Source of the DNA: Caldicellulosiruptor acetigenus
Lineage (GTDB): Bacteria > Bacillota > Thermoanaerobacteria > Caldicellulosiruptorales > Caldicellulosiruptoraceae
Length of the DNA: 64,000 nt
Assembly: GCF_026914305.1 (NCBI RefSeq)
Contig: NZ_CP113866.1
Coordinates: 62,001 to 126,000 of the forward strand
Direction of reading: 5' to 3'
The notes under the pieces: model-generated
Told to the model about the DNA's origin: nothing
Database searches by the model: none
Seen by the model: the letters and a program-made list of their open reading frames with translations, nothing else
Made by a program: the position numbers and the translations under genes
In this document: positions 26,348 through 35,960 of the stretch, piece by piece
How the letters are laid out: each line of letters begins with the position of its first letter
Numbering within the stretch: the stretch's first letter is position 1

Positions 26348-27646
26348 ATGAGAAAAAGTAAGACTGAAGCTATAAAAAGCATAGTGCTGAGTATACTTGT
26401 TATACTCAGCATTTATTTGTATTACAAGATTTATTTTGACTACAAGGTAGAAGATATTGTAAAAGCAGTTGATATTTTTCAAAAACAACAATCTGAGCAG
26501 CAACTTTTAAAAAAAGCAAGAGAAATTCTTGTATCTCCCAAGGAGATGTATTTGAACATTTCGAAGAATGTAGCTGTGAGAGTCTTGAGCAATCAAGCTC
26601 AATATTCACAGGTGGTTTCAAAATTCATAGAAGGAATTGAAAAGTCACTTGTAAAGAAAGAGTTTGAAATAAGCTTTAAAAGCATTTCTGCTGACTTTTT
26701 CAAGGTGAAAAAACTCTTAATTTTGAGCTATGGATATCCAATAAACTTTAGCACTTTTGTGTATGAGCTGACAAAGAGAAGTATTGCTGAGGTTCCAAAG
26801 GGCTTTGACTTTGACAGGATTTTCATAGAAGAAAATGCAACATCTACACTACTGTACTTTTTCAACTCTCAAAAGCAAAGAGCAGTTGTGATGAAGTTTT
26901 CTCAATTTGGCTTTATGCCTTTGGAAGATTTGATTGAAAAGGATTTAAAACTTGTATATTCATGGTCAGATAGTCTTGGTTTTACTGAGATTGCCAATAA
27001 AGACATCTTGATACCTGTTGAGTTTTCAGATGTCCAGTTTTCTGAGATAAAGACAAGACAGAGCAGCTACAAAAAAGAGGTAACTATACGACGGCTTTTC
27101 CCAGACACTATTTTGACAAGGAAAAATATTCTAAAAAATGGTGATGTGGTAATAACAGATGAAAGAAAAACCCTTCAGCTAAAGAATGATGGAGGATTTG
27201 TTTTTGAATACACAGAGAATGTCTTTGGTGAGAAGATTGATTCCATTTGTGATGCGCTGATATTTTACTTAAAAACATTTTACACAGATGAAGACTTGAG
27301 AGTTTGCAAATTAGAAGTCCAAAAAGAAGGTAATTTTAAGATATATCTTATTCTAAGGGCAAATGGAATTGATGTGGTTGCAGGAGATGAAGGGTTTTGT
27401 GTAGAGATTGAGGTAAAAGGTGGAAAACTACAGAAGATTTCAGGGCATCTTTTTGACATTCTCAAAGTGAGGACATCTCAGATAAAGGTTGACGGAATTG
27501 CAGCAATTGACACTATAAAGGAAAGAAAAGGGGATATCTTTATAGAGGAGATAGACCTTGAATATATTTCAGGTGGGGCAAGTTCATACCCTTACTGGAA
27601 GATAAGAACCCAGAGCGGGGTTGTATATGTTGAAACAATAAAGTAG
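26348..27646 (+). CDS. YycH-like WalK regulator
   Basis: A 432-residue protein with one N-terminal transmembrane helix (IVLSILVILSIYLYYKIYF) and a large extracytoplasmic region. Size, topology and position fit YycH, which in Bacillus and Staphylococcus associates with WalK through the membrane helix and modulates its activity. Residues about 60-330 would be the YycH N-terminal and central domains. Direct similarity is weak by eye, so the call rests on context. The ATG follows GGTAAGGTGG; the next gene begins 12 nt downstream. Confidence 0.7.
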   Translation: MRKSKTEAIKSIVLSILVILSIYLYYKIYFDYKVEDIVKAVDIFQKQQSEQQLLKKAREILVSPKEMYLNISKNVAVRVLSNQAQYSQVVSKFIEGIEKSLVKKEFEISFKSISADFFKVKKLLILSYGYPINFSTFVYELTKRSIAEVPKGFDFDRIFIEENATSTLLYFFNSQKQRAVVMKFSQFGFMPLEDLIEKDLKLVYSWSDSLGFTEIANKDILIPVEFSDVQFSEIKTRQSSYKKEVTIRRLFPDTILTRKNILKNGDVVITDERKTLQLKNDGGFVFEYTENVFGEKIDSICDALIFYLKTFYTDEDLRVCKLEVQKEGNFKIYLILRANGIDVVAGDEGFCVEIEVKGGKLQKISGHLFDILKVRTSQIKVDGIAAIDTIKERKGDIFIEEIDLEYISGGASSYPYWKIRTQSGVVYVETIK

Positions 27647-27658
27647 TAAAAAGGAGAT

Positions 27659-28399
27659 TTGAAAGTAGATATGAACTGGGCGAAAGCGAAAACAACTGCA
27701 ATTGTGGTGTTCCTTTTGATATTTGTTTTTCTTGTCATAAAATATCTCAATCTTTTTCCAAAAGAAGAAAGCTTGACAGCTGAGCAGATAAACATGGCAA
27801 AAAGCATACTTTCACAAAATTCCATAAAACTTTCGTGCCCAATTGACAGAAAGATTTATTATGTATCAAAGCTTGGTGTTGCCGTTGAGAGCAGGTATGA
27901 TAATATTGTAACAAAACTTTTTGGAAAAAGGGTTGACAGATATCAAAATGAGTTTGAAAGTAGCATCTACCACCTTAAAATCATAAACCAAACACTTTTT
28001 TTGGAGTCCAAATATTACCAAGACCCGTTTGAACTTTTTGACATAAAAAGAAGCGATTATATAAAAGACTATGACGGAAGCTATATCCAGGTGTACAGAG
28101 GCTATCCCATTTTTGATGGAAGGCTCACGATAAAAAAACAGGGAAACAATACCTTGTACATCTTTACAAAAGTCAATCCCAGAAGGTTTGAGATTAAACG
28201 CAGCAGAGCAATTTCAGCTTTAGAGGCAATTTTTAACCTTTTGAACCAGCAAAGAGGCATTAAAGAAATTCAAAATATAAGGTTCGGGTTTTATCTAAAA
28301 GATTTCAACGTCATCCAAGGCCAGGCAATCCCTGTTTGGCGGATTGTTGCAGACGGCAATGTTTACTATATAAACGGGTTTACGGGGATGCTAGAGTAA
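27659..28399 (+). CDS. YycI-like two-component regulatory protein
   Basis: A 246-residue protein with one N-terminal helix (TTAIVVFLLIFVFLVIKYL) beginning NWAKAKT, the typical YycI N-terminus (D/N-W-x-x-A/K-T). The extracytoplasmic region includes FDGRLTIKKQGNNTLYIFTK and a YycI/YcdB-like beta fold ending IPVWRIVADGNVYYINGFTG. YycI works with YycH on WalK. The start is uncertain: TTG 27659 is only 2 nt from AAGGAG, ATG 27671 is 14 nt away. A terminator follows, closing the wal operon. Confidence 0.75.
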   Translation: MKVDMNWAKAKTTAIVVFLLIFVFLVIKYLNLFPKEESLTAEQINMAKSILSQNSIKLSCPIDRKIYYVSKLGVAVESRYDNIVTKLFGKRVDRYQNEFESSIYHLKIINQTLFLESKYYQDPFELFDIKRSDYIKDYDGSYIQVYRGYPIFDGRLTIKKQGNNTLYIFTKVNPRRFEIKRSRAISALEAIFNLLNQQRGIKEIQNIRFGFYLKDFNVIQGQAIPVWRIVADGNVYYINGFTGMLE

Positions 28400-28426
28400 G
28401 TAGCTGAGAAGTAGAGAAAATGAGCA

Positions 28427-28468
28427 GGGCAGGGGCTTTATAAGCTTTTAGAGCCTCTGCCTTTTTGT
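28427..28468 (+). terminator. Terminator of the wal operon
   Basis: GGCAGGGGCT (from 28428) pairs with AGCCTCTGCC (to 28461) with one wobble pair, followed by TTTTTG. Confidence 0.85.
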
Positions 28469-28618
28469 TTTTCTTAAAAATCTTAAATTTAGATACCACT
28501 TCTTAAAAAAGCCCTCTTTTTTATAGACTTTGCCCCATTTTATAATAAAATCAGAAAAATAAATTGTAGCTTATGTAATATAAAAAATATAACCTCTACA
28601 GAAGGAAGGCGATGTATT

Positions 28619-29575
28619 ATGGAATCAGCTATTTCACCGAATGTGCAGCATGGCCGCCAAAGTGGCTTTAGAAGATTTTTGCACAAGTTAAATGAACAAA
28701 AATACCTTCAGGCAATGGCAATACCTGGTGTAATTTGGATGATTATTTTTAACTACATACCAATGTATGGAATAATAATTGCATTTAAAGAATACGACAT
28801 TACTTTAGGATTTAATAAATCACCATGGGTAGGTCTTGCTAATTTTAAGGAATTCTTTGCTGATGAAAGATTCTGGCTGATAATAAAAAACACAGTGGGA
28901 ATAAGCTTTTTCAAACTTCTTGTAGGATTTCCTCTTCCCATATTGTTTGCAGTGCTTCTAAATGAGCTTGTGTCAGTCAGGTTCAAAAGAACTGTTCAAA
29001 CAATCTCTTACCTGCCACATTTTATATCTTGGGTTGTGCTTGGCGGAATACTTATGAACTGGCTATCAGAAACAGGTCTTATAAATATAATTTTAACAAA
29101 AATAGGAATATTAAAGCAGCCTATAGCTTTCTTGGCAGAACCAAAGTATTTTTGGGGAATCACGGTTGTGTCTGAAGTTTGGAAAGAACTTGGCTGGAAT
29201 GCGATAATATACTTAGCTGCAATTGCTGGAATTGACCCAGAGCTTTATGAGGCAGCAACGGTTGATGGAGCAGGAAGGTTTACAAAGATGTTCAAGATAA
29301 CCATACCGTGTATCTCTGGTACAATTGCTATTATGTTTATTTTAGCAGTAAGTGGACTTATGAATTCAAACTTTGACCAGATATTTGTTCTCAGAAACCC
29401 GCTTAATGCAGATGCTTCAGATGTAATTGATATTTACGTTTACCGAATGGGAATAGAAGCATTTAGATTTTCATATGCAACTGCAATAGGACTTTTCAAA
29501 TCAATAATTGCACTGATATTACTTCTTACTGCAAATGGAGTAACAAAGAAACTTACTGATAAGTCATTATTCTAA
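28619..29575 (+). CDS. Sugar ABC transporter permease (LplB-like)
   Basis: A 318-residue inner-membrane permease with six helices. The start AMAIPGVIWMIIFNYIPMYG is typical of LplB/YteP-type permeases for complex oligosaccharides. The EAA loop that contacts the ATPase is EAATVDGAGRFTKMFKITIP. It pairs with the permease at 29630 and the binding protein at 30610. The ATG follows GAAGGAAGG. No ATPase gene is in the window, so a shared MsmX/MsmK-type ATPase is expected. The substrate is unknown; a glucan or hemicellulose oligosaccharide is plausible from context. Confidence 0.9.
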   Translation: MESAISPNVQHGRQSGFRRFLHKLNEQKYLQAMAIPGVIWMIIFNYIPMYGIIIAFKEYDITLGFNKSPWVGLANFKEFFADERFWLIIKNTVGISFFKLLVGFPLPILFAVLLNELVSVRFKRTVQTISYLPHFISWVVLGGILMNWLSETGLINIILTKIGILKQPIAFLAEPKYFWGITVVSEVWKELGWNAIIYLAAIAGIDPELYEAATVDGAGRFTKMFKITIPCISGTIAIMFILAVSGLMNSNFDQIFVLRNPLNADASDVIDIYVYRMGIEAFRFSYATAIGLFKSIIALILLLTANGVTKKLTDKSLF

Positions 29576-29629
29576 TTTTAATTTCCTTTATACTGCAAAC
29601 TTGATTTATGAAAAGAGGTGTAAAAAGAT

Positions 29630-30514
29630 ATGAAAATCAAGCCTTCAGTTGGGGATAAGATATTTAACATATTTAATGTAACATTAATGCTTATAATATG
29701 TTTTTTAACATTATATCCAGTTTGGTACATCATAGTATATTCATTTAACGAAGGAAAAGATGCAATGCTTGGCGGCATCTACTTTTGGCCTCGTAAGTTT
29801 ACGCTGGATAACTATAAAACAGTGTTTAGCAATAGCGACATAACAACGGCGTTCATGGTAACAGTGGCAAGAACAGTTATAACAACCACGCTGCATGTAT
29901 TTTTCACTGCAATGGTTGCATATGCCTTTTTGAGAAAAGAACTCATGGGAAGAAAGATTTACATGGCCATGGGAACAATAACCCTCTTTTTTGGAGGAGG
30001 TCTTATACCATATTTCCTGCTTATTAAAAGTTTGGGACTATACAATACCTTTTGGGTTTATGTAATACCTGGAATGTTCAACTTTTATAATCTCATTATA
30101 TTTCAAGCCTTTTTCAGAGAACTTCCCATTGAACTTGAAGAGTCTGCAAAAATTGATGGTGCAAACGACTTTATAATATTTACAAGGATAATACTTCCAC
30201 TATCAACACCAGTTTTAGCGACAATAGCGCTTTTTGTAGGTGTTTATAACTGGAATGACTATTTTATGGGGGTTATATTCATAAATAATCCAAAGCTTCA
30301 GCCGATACAAACATTTTTGTACAAGGTCATAGCCCAGACAACATCAAATCAGATGCTCGCATACGCACCGGGTGGGATTGCAACCAGAAATGTAACTTCT
30401 CAATCCCTCAAAATGGCTACAATGGTTATTACCACATTACCAATTGTGTGTGTCTATCCATTTTTGCAGAAGTATTTCGTTAAAGGTCTTTTAATCGGTG
30501 CTATAAAAGGATAA
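29630..30514 (+). CDS. Sugar ABC transporter permease (YtcP-like)
   Basis: A 294-residue, six-helix permease, partner of the LplB-like gene 54 nt upstream. The family signature LYPVWYIIVYSFNEGKDAML is at the N-terminus. The EAA loop is ESAKIDGANDFIIFTRIILP, and GGLIPYFLLIKSLGLYNTFW is characteristic of the YtcP/AraQ class. The ATG follows AAAGAGGTG. Confidence 0.9.
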   Translation: MKIKPSVGDKIFNIFNVTLMLIICFLTLYPVWYIIVYSFNEGKDAMLGGIYFWPRKFTLDNYKTVFSNSDITTAFMVTVARTVITTTLHVFFTAMVAYAFLRKELMGRKIYMAMGTITLFFGGGLIPYFLLIKSLGLYNTFWVYVIPGMFNFYNLIIFQAFFRELPIELEESAKIDGANDFIIFTRIILPLSTPVLATIALFVGVYNWNDYFMGVIFINNPKLQPIQTFLYKVIAQTTSNQMLAYAPGGIATRNVTSQSLKMATMVITTLPIVCVYPFLQKYFVKGLLIGAIKG

Positions 30515-30547
30515 GAAGGTGACAATAAAACTTATTCAGAGGCGTTG

Positions 30548-30566
30548 ACTGCACGTTATGTGCAGT
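30548..30566 (+). other. Hairpin before the solute-binding protein gene
   Basis: ACTGCAC-GTTAT-GTGCAGT, a perfect 7-bp stem without a T run. It may be an mRNA processing or stabilising element that raises expression of the downstream binding protein relative to the permeases. Confidence 0.5.
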
Positions 30567-30609
30567 TAATGAAAAATAAAAAAATATACAAAAAGGAGGT
30601 ATTTTTAGC

Positions 30610-32223
30610 ATGAAAAAGCTCAAACTCAAAAGACTTTTTGCTGTGGTTGTAGTCATTGCGTTTGTTGCAAGCTTAATTCCATTTGCGATTGGCAGTGCAG
30701 CAAGCTCTGTCAAGCCGGGCTGGAAAGAGGATGCTAAAAAACCAATCACATTCGACTGGTACATCAACTTTTCATGGTTCGGCACAAAATGGGGTGGCAA
30801 TGTAGTTTCTGATTACATCACTAAAAAGACAGGTGTTAAGATTAACTTCATTGTCCCAGCAGGAAATGAAAATGAAAAGCTCAATGTTATGATTGCTTCA
30901 AACACATTGCCAGACTTTATAACTCTTGGCTGGTGGGAAGAAGCAGTTAAAAAAATGATTGCAGGGAAGCTTGTATATGCTTTGGATGAGCTTGCAAAGA
31001 AGTATGATCCATACTTCTTCACAGTTGCAAACAAGCAAAGACTTGGTTGGTATACAGAACCAGATGGGCATGTCTATGGCTATCCAAACGCATCTTATAC
31101 ACCAAGTGATTATCAGAATCCAAAACTAAAAATTTATTCTAATCAAACATTCCTTGTAAGAAAGGATATGTATGAAGCTCTTGGCAAGCCTGACATGAGA
31201 AAACCAGATACTTTCTTGAAAGCTTTGGCTGACGCTAAAAAGAAATTCCCAACAGTAAACGGCCAGCCACTTATTCCAATTGGATTCCATGAATTTACGG
31301 ACACAGGCTGCTACTCACTTGAGAGCTACCTGTGGAATTTCTTGGCGCTGCCACGTGAGAAGAATGGAAAACTTTATGACATTGTAGCACATCCAGAGTA
31401 TATCAGATGGCTCAAGACATTTAATGAAGCTTATAGAAGAGGGCTCATTGCAAAGGATGTGTTTATTGACAAGAGAGCGCAGATGGAAGAAAAGATTGCT
31501 CAGGGAAGATACTTTAGTATGATTTATCAGAGAACAGACTTTGTTGCTCAGCAGCAAGAACTTTACAAGAAAAATCCTAACATGATTTATATAGCAGTTG
31601 ACGGTCCTGCAAACTCAAAGCTTGAAAAGCCAAAACTTGCAGGTCCTGGCATCGCGGGATGGACTCTTACCATGATTTCAAAGAATAACAAAGATCCAAA
31701 GAGAGCTATAAGATTTATGAGCTACTGGCTCAGCCCAGAAGGTCAGAAAGATTTCTATCTTGGACAAAAGGGCGTAACATGGGATGTAATAAATGGCAAA
31801 GAACAGTTCAAACCAGATGTAGTAAAACTTATGCAGACAGACAGGCCAACATTTGATAAGAAGTACGGTGCAGAGCTTACCTACTGGATGCTTGGTGACT
31901 GGCCATATGTATCCCAGTGGGACCCTGGCATGCCACCATACCTACAACAGATGGCTGATTGGACACTTGGAAAAACTGTTAGCTATGCACAGTATGACAA
32001 TCTAAATCCACCTGCTGACAGCCCAGAGGGTATTATCGCACGAAAGATTGCTCTTAAATGGGGCCAGACTCTGCCAAAACTTATAATGGCAAAATCACCA
32101 GCTGAGTTTGATAAAATCTTCAAAGAGTTCCAGAACTACAAAAAGCAAGTAGGTTTTGATAAATTACTTGCATGGCAGCAGAAGAAGTTAGAAGAGAACA
32201 AGAAGAAGCTGGGAATTAAATAA
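30610..32223 (+). CDS. Extracellular sugar-binding protein (LplA-like)
   Basis: A 537-residue solute-binding protein with a strong signal sequence (KRLFAVVVVIAFVASLIPFA, likely cleaved near GSA-AS). No cysteine lies in a lipobox, so it is not a classical lipoprotein. The mature part is the long type-1 binding fold used with LplB/YtcP permeases (TFDWYINFSWFGTKWGGNVV; LPDFITLGWWEEAV; AIRFMSYWLSPEGQKDFYLG). Many aromatic residues suit binding of oligosaccharides. The ATG follows AAGGAGG. A strong terminator follows at 32265. Confidence 0.9.
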   Translation: MKKLKLKRLFAVVVVIAFVASLIPFAIGSAASSVKPGWKEDAKKPITFDWYINFSWFGTKWGGNVVSDYITKKTGVKINFIVPAGNENEKLNVMIASNTLPDFITLGWWEEAVKKMIAGKLVYALDELAKKYDPYFFTVANKQRLGWYTEPDGHVYGYPNASYTPSDYQNPKLKIYSNQTFLVRKDMYEALGKPDMRKPDTFLKALADAKKKFPTVNGQPLIPIGFHEFTDTGCYSLESYLWNFLALPREKNGKLYDIVAHPEYIRWLKTFNEAYRRGLIAKDVFIDKRAQMEEKIAQGRYFSMIYQRTDFVAQQQELYKKNPNMIYIAVDGPANSKLEKPKLAGPGIAGWTLTMISKNNKDPKRAIRFMSYWLSPEGQKDFYLGQKGVTWDVINGKEQFKPDVVKLMQTDRPTFDKKYGAELTYWMLGDWPYVSQWDPGMPPYLQQMADWTLGKTVSYAQYDNLNPPADSPEGIIARKIALKWGQTLPKLIMAKSPAEFDKIFKEFQNYKKQVGFDKLLAWQQKKLEENKKKLGIK

Positions 32224-32264
32224 AGTCTGTTGCTTTGTTACAAAAGAGGAATTTTTCAAGATTC

Positions 32265-32302
32265 AAAAGGCTGATGGTTTTTCATGCCATCAGCCTTTTT
32301 TA
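32265..32302 (+). terminator. Strong terminator after the binding-protein gene
   Basis: AAGGCTGATGG pairs with CCATCAGCCTT around TTTTTCATG, followed by TTTTT. It separates the transporter from the two-component genes. Confidence 0.9.
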
Positions 32303-32324
32303 AAAACAGGGAGGTATTGCCACT

Positions 32325-32353
32325 TTGAATGGTCTTATAGGTCCTGGTATAAT
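32325..32353 (+). promoter_or_regulatory. Strong promoter of the first yesM-yesN pair
   Basis: TTGAAT (32325-32330), exactly 17 nt, then a perfect TATAAT (32348-32353), 34 nt before the ATG at 32388. Confidence 0.8.
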
Positions 32354-32387
32354 GAGAGTATAAATTAGAAAATGAGGATTGATCGTA

Positions 32388-34214
32388 ATGGATAGTTCCA
32401 AATTAAAACGGCTTGTAAGGAACATATTTAAATTAAACATTCGTCAAAAACTCATTTTAACTTATGTTCTCATAGTTGCACTGCCGCTTGCAATCCTTCA
32501 GGTAAATGCTTTTTACAGGGTAAGGATTATGACAGAAAAAGAGTATATAAACAATGTCAATTTTGAGGTCAGCAAACTGAAAAATGATGTTGTAAGGAAT
32601 GTTGAACAGTTTATCAAAGCAACTCAATTTATTTTAAACAACCAGGAATTTATTGAGTTTGTATCCACGTACCAGGAAAGAAGTATCGACGAGATTTTTT
32701 CTTTTAAAGTAAATGTTCTTGACAAGATAGAATATCTTCAGTATGTGAATTTCAACATAAACAGGATAAGGTTTTTTACAAACAACTATTTTATTCCTGA
32801 AATGTGGCCCACATTGTACCAGATAGAGAGGTTAAAAAGTTTTAAGTTTATAGATAGATTCTTGTCTGATACAAAACAGACATCACTTTGGAAACTAAAC
32901 AACACTGACATACTTGGACCGCCGCTTAACAATGAGGAAAAGGTGGTGTCGCTGTATACAAAGGTTACAGATTTAGTAGGCAATTTGATAGGTATAATTG
33001 AAGTTAACATGAAAGTTGATGAGTTTTTTGCAAGCGAGCTTTCGCGGGAAAGTGACAATTCAGTTACAATTGTTATTTCTGACGATGGAGATGTAATTTT
33101 CAGTAAACAGACACCTGCTTTTTTAAAAAGACTCAATATTAGCAGTAAAAAGCTTATTGAAATATTAGAAAAAAAGAGCACAGCTCAAGAGGATGAGGGA
33201 ATTGTTCATTTAAAGATTAACAAAAATTCAGCAGCGTTTGTGTACACTTCTATTCCTGCCTTGAACATAAAACTTTACAAGCTCATTTTATTTGACGAAC
33301 TTGCACAAAAAATAAATGGAATAACACTTCAGATGCTGGGGCAAGTATTGATTTTAATTATTGCTTCATCAATCCTGATTTTTATTTTAATCACTCTGAT
33401 TCTTAAGAAGCTAAGACAGGTAATTCTCAGCATGAGAGCTGTTGAGAACGGGAACTTTGACGTCTCAATTGATATTAAAGGTGATGATGAGATTGACGAG
33501 CTTGCCCAGCATTTTTTGAACATGGTGGAAAAGCTCAAGATATTGATTGGAGAGATGGTCAGAAGAGAGGTTGCCCAGAAAGACGCTCAAATAAAGGCTT
33601 TACAGTCTCAAATCAATGCTCATTTTATCTACAATGTGCTTGAAAATATAAAGATGATGGCAGAATACAGTGAGAATTATGATGTTTCAGACGCGATAAC
33701 AAAACTTGGCAAGATGATGAGATACAATATGAGCTGGAAGAGGAAATTTGTTACTCTAAAAGAAGAAATAGAAAATATTCAAAATTACATTTCGCTCATG
33801 AACATAAGATATGACAAGGAAATAAAACTTCTTGTAAATGTAGATAATGAAATTTTAAATATTGAGGTGCCAAAGCTTATTTTGCAGCCGATAGTTGAAA
33901 ATGCAATAAATTATGGAATTGAACCAAAAGGCGAGGGTGGAAGCATTTTTATAGACGGAAGCATAATTGGCAATTACATAGTCATTTCAATAATAGATGA
34001 TGGACTTGGGATTGAAGAGGAAAAGCTTGTTGCAATTCAAACAGCCTTAGAAAATGATACAGAAGCAGAATGTTATCAAGGCCAAGGAATAGCTCTCAAG
34101 AATGTAAACGAAAGGATAAAACTTGCCTATGGAAAGGAATTCGGAATTAAGATAGATAGCAAGTTTGGCGAGTTCACAAAGGTGACAATAACTTTGCCGT
34201 ACAATAGATTTTAA
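32388..34214 (+). CDS. YesM-type sensor histidine kinase
   Basis: A 608-residue membrane kinase. TM1 (ILTYVLIVALPLAILQV) is followed by an extracellular dCache-like domain of about 270 residues, then TM2 (MLGQVLILIIASSILIFILI) and HAMP (IDIKGDDEIDELAQHFLNMV). The His_kinase (LytS/YesM) domain has QSQINAHFIYNVLENIK (H412) and the HATPase has PIVENAINYGIE and DDGLGIEE. The motif usually reads NPHFLYN; here it is NAHFIYN. Such kinases sense sugars or sugar-loaded binding proteins and act with YesN. I chose ATG 32388, 10 nt after TGAGG, over a TTG three codons upstream. It pairs with the regulator 35 nt downstream. Confidence 0.9.
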   Translation: MDSSKLKRLVRNIFKLNIRQKLILTYVLIVALPLAILQVNAFYRVRIMTEKEYINNVNFEVSKLKNDVVRNVEQFIKATQFILNNQEFIEFVSTYQERSIDEIFSFKVNVLDKIEYLQYVNFNINRIRFFTNNYFIPEMWPTLYQIERLKSFKFIDRFLSDTKQTSLWKLNNTDILGPPLNNEEKVVSLYTKVTDLVGNLIGIIEVNMKVDEFFASELSRESDNSVTIVISDDGDVIFSKQTPAFLKRLNISSKKLIEILEKKSTAQEDEGIVHLKINKNSAAFVYTSIPALNIKLYKLILFDELAQKINGITLQMLGQVLILIIASSILIFILITLILKKLRQVILSMRAVENGNFDVSIDIKGDDEIDELAQHFLNMVEKLKILIGEMVRREVAQKDAQIKALQSQINAHFIYNVLENIKMMAEYSENYDVSDAITKLGKMMRYNMSWKRKFVTLKEEIENIQNYISLMNIRYDKEIKLLVNVDNEILNIEVPKLILQPIVENAINYGIEPKGEGGSIFIDGSIIGNYIVISIIDDGLGIEEEKLVAIQTALENDTEAECYQGQGIALKNVNERIKLAYGKEFGIKIDSKFGEFTKVTITLPYNRF

Positions 34215-34248
34215 GATTTATTCTCATTTTAAAAAAGGCGGGAAGAAT

Positions 34249-35796
34249 ATGAGAAAGGTGCTAATTGTCGATGATGAAAAGCTTATTCGAAAAGGTATCA
34301 GAACAATCTTAGAGAGAAATGTTGCCGATTTAGATGAAATAAAAGAAGCATCAAATGGAAAAGAGGCTCTGGATCTTCTCTTTTCAGAAAAATTTGACAT
34401 TTTGATAATAGATATAAGACTTCCCCAGATGGATGGAATATCTGTTTTAAAGAAAATCCAAAATTTGTCTCATAAACCCAAAATTATCGTAATAAGTGGA
34501 TATGATGAGTTCAGTTATGCTAAAGAATGTATGCAATATGGAGCAAGAGGATATATTTTAAAACCTGTAGATAAAAAAGAGCTTATCGAAATTGTAGAAA
34601 AGGTCAAAAGTGAACTTCAAGAGGAAGAAAATAACTTAAGGCTTATATCTTTGCAAAAAATTATGAGAGCAAAGATGTTTGAGTCGGAGATAAACAACAT
34701 CATCTTTTCAGGAATGGATATAGACAGGTTCAAAGAAAGGTTAAAGGATATGGAAATACCAGCAGATGAAAAAGTGATGGCTGTATATTTTCTTCTACCC
34801 GGAAGTAACCCTGACCAAAACGATTTTTCGGCAGAAGAGGACAAGTTAAAGCTCAGTAAAATATTGCCGGAAGGAAGCTATGTTTCTACCATATATAACC
34901 AGAGAAAAGACATTTTGATATTTACAAAAATGGCTTTTTGCTATGAGGATATAAAGAAAAGTTATGAGACTTTGACGGGAAGAAAAGTTTATACAGGTAT
35001 TTGTGACTTGCACGAAAATTTTGAGAATGTGAAACTGCTTTATGAGAGAGCTTATAAAACAGCACTCTACAGCTTTATTTTAAGCAAAGATATTGAATTT
35101 TGGTCACAGATTTCTTGGCGTGAAAAAGAAAAGCTTAGTCAGTTTGACAGGATTGAAAAGTTGAAAGAATTAATTCTTGCCGGCAAGCAAAAAGATGCAA
35201 TTAGGTTTTTGGAAAACATTTTTGATTACCACTTTTTTAACAAATATTCGACAGACAGCATCTTAGCACTTTCCGAAAAACTTTACACACAAATTGTGGA
35301 CTGGTTTTGCCATCACGTGCCTAAAAAGGTGCTCGACATCCATGAATATCAAGTGCTTGCCAGCATGTTCAATTTTACAACTATATCCGATTATGTAAAC
35401 CACTTTAAAAAGTTTATTGTTGAGGCAACAGAGATGGTCAGTTCCTTGAAGGGAATTTTGAATGTGAAAGATGAAGTTGATGAGGCCATTAAATTTATAA
35501 ATCAAAACTATCACAAGGACATAAACATGGCAATGGTGGCAAACCATGTGTCGCTAAATTATTATTACTTTTCAAGCATCTTTAAAGAAAAGATAGGGAT
35601 GAGTTTTTTGGACTATTTAAACAAAGTGAGGATTGAAAAAGCCAAGGAACTTCTTGTGAATACCGATTTAAAAGTTTGGGAGATAGCCGAGAAGGTAGGT
35701 TATAAAAATCCCAAACACTTTGCAAGAATATTCAAAGACATTACAGGACTTACTCCAAATGAATACAGAGATACTCAAAAAAGATTGCAAGAATAG
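34249..35796 (+). CDS. YesN-type response regulator with AraC DNA-binding domain
   Basis: A 515-residue regulator. The receiver domain (1-120) has D8-D9, phospho-acceptor D55 in LIIDIRLPQMDG and the lysine in YILKPVDKKEL. A long middle region of about 280 residues follows. The two AraC helix-turn-helix motifs are INMAMVANHVSLNYYYFSSI and VWEIAEKVGYKNPKHFARIF, ending with ITGLTPNEYRDTQ. It should activate neighbouring sugar-uptake or glucanase genes when phosphorylated by the upstream YesM. The ATG follows AAAGGCGGG. Confidence 0.93.
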   Translation: MRKVLIVDDEKLIRKGIRTILERNVADLDEIKEASNGKEALDLLFSEKFDILIIDIRLPQMDGISVLKKIQNLSHKPKIIVISGYDEFSYAKECMQYGARGYILKPVDKKELIEIVEKVKSELQEEENNLRLISLQKIMRAKMFESEINNIIFSGMDIDRFKERLKDMEIPADEKVMAVYFLLPGSNPDQNDFSAEEDKLKLSKILPEGSYVSTIYNQRKDILIFTKMAFCYEDIKKSYETLTGRKVYTGICDLHENFENVKLLYERAYKTALYSFILSKDIEFWSQISWREKEKLSQFDRIEKLKELILAGKQKDAIRFLENIFDYHFFNKYSTDSILALSEKLYTQIVDWFCHHVPKKVLDIHEYQVLASMFNFTTISDYVNHFKKFIVEATEMVSSLKGILNVKDEVDEAIKFINQNYHKDINMAMVANHVSLNYYYFSSIFKEKIGMSFLDYLNKVRIEKAKELLVNTDLKVWEIAEKVGYKNPKHFARIFKDITGLTPNEYRDTQKRLQE

Positions 35797-35908
35797 GAAG
35801 CTTATTGTAAAACAATGATAATAACATATGCACGCATCCGATTTTAAAAAAAGACTTAAAAATAGTAACTATAACTAAAAAATGATGCCTTTTTTTGTTT
35901 GTGAGAGT

Positions 35909-35937
35909 TTGATAAATCTAAGATATAAGAATATCAA
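35909..35937 (+). promoter_or_regulatory. Probable promoter of the glucanase gene
   Basis: TTGATA (35909-35914), a 17-nt spacer and TATCAA (35932-35937), 23 nt before the ATG at 35961. Confidence 0.5.
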
Positions 35938-35960
35938 ATTTTTGAGAGGTACGAAGGCGG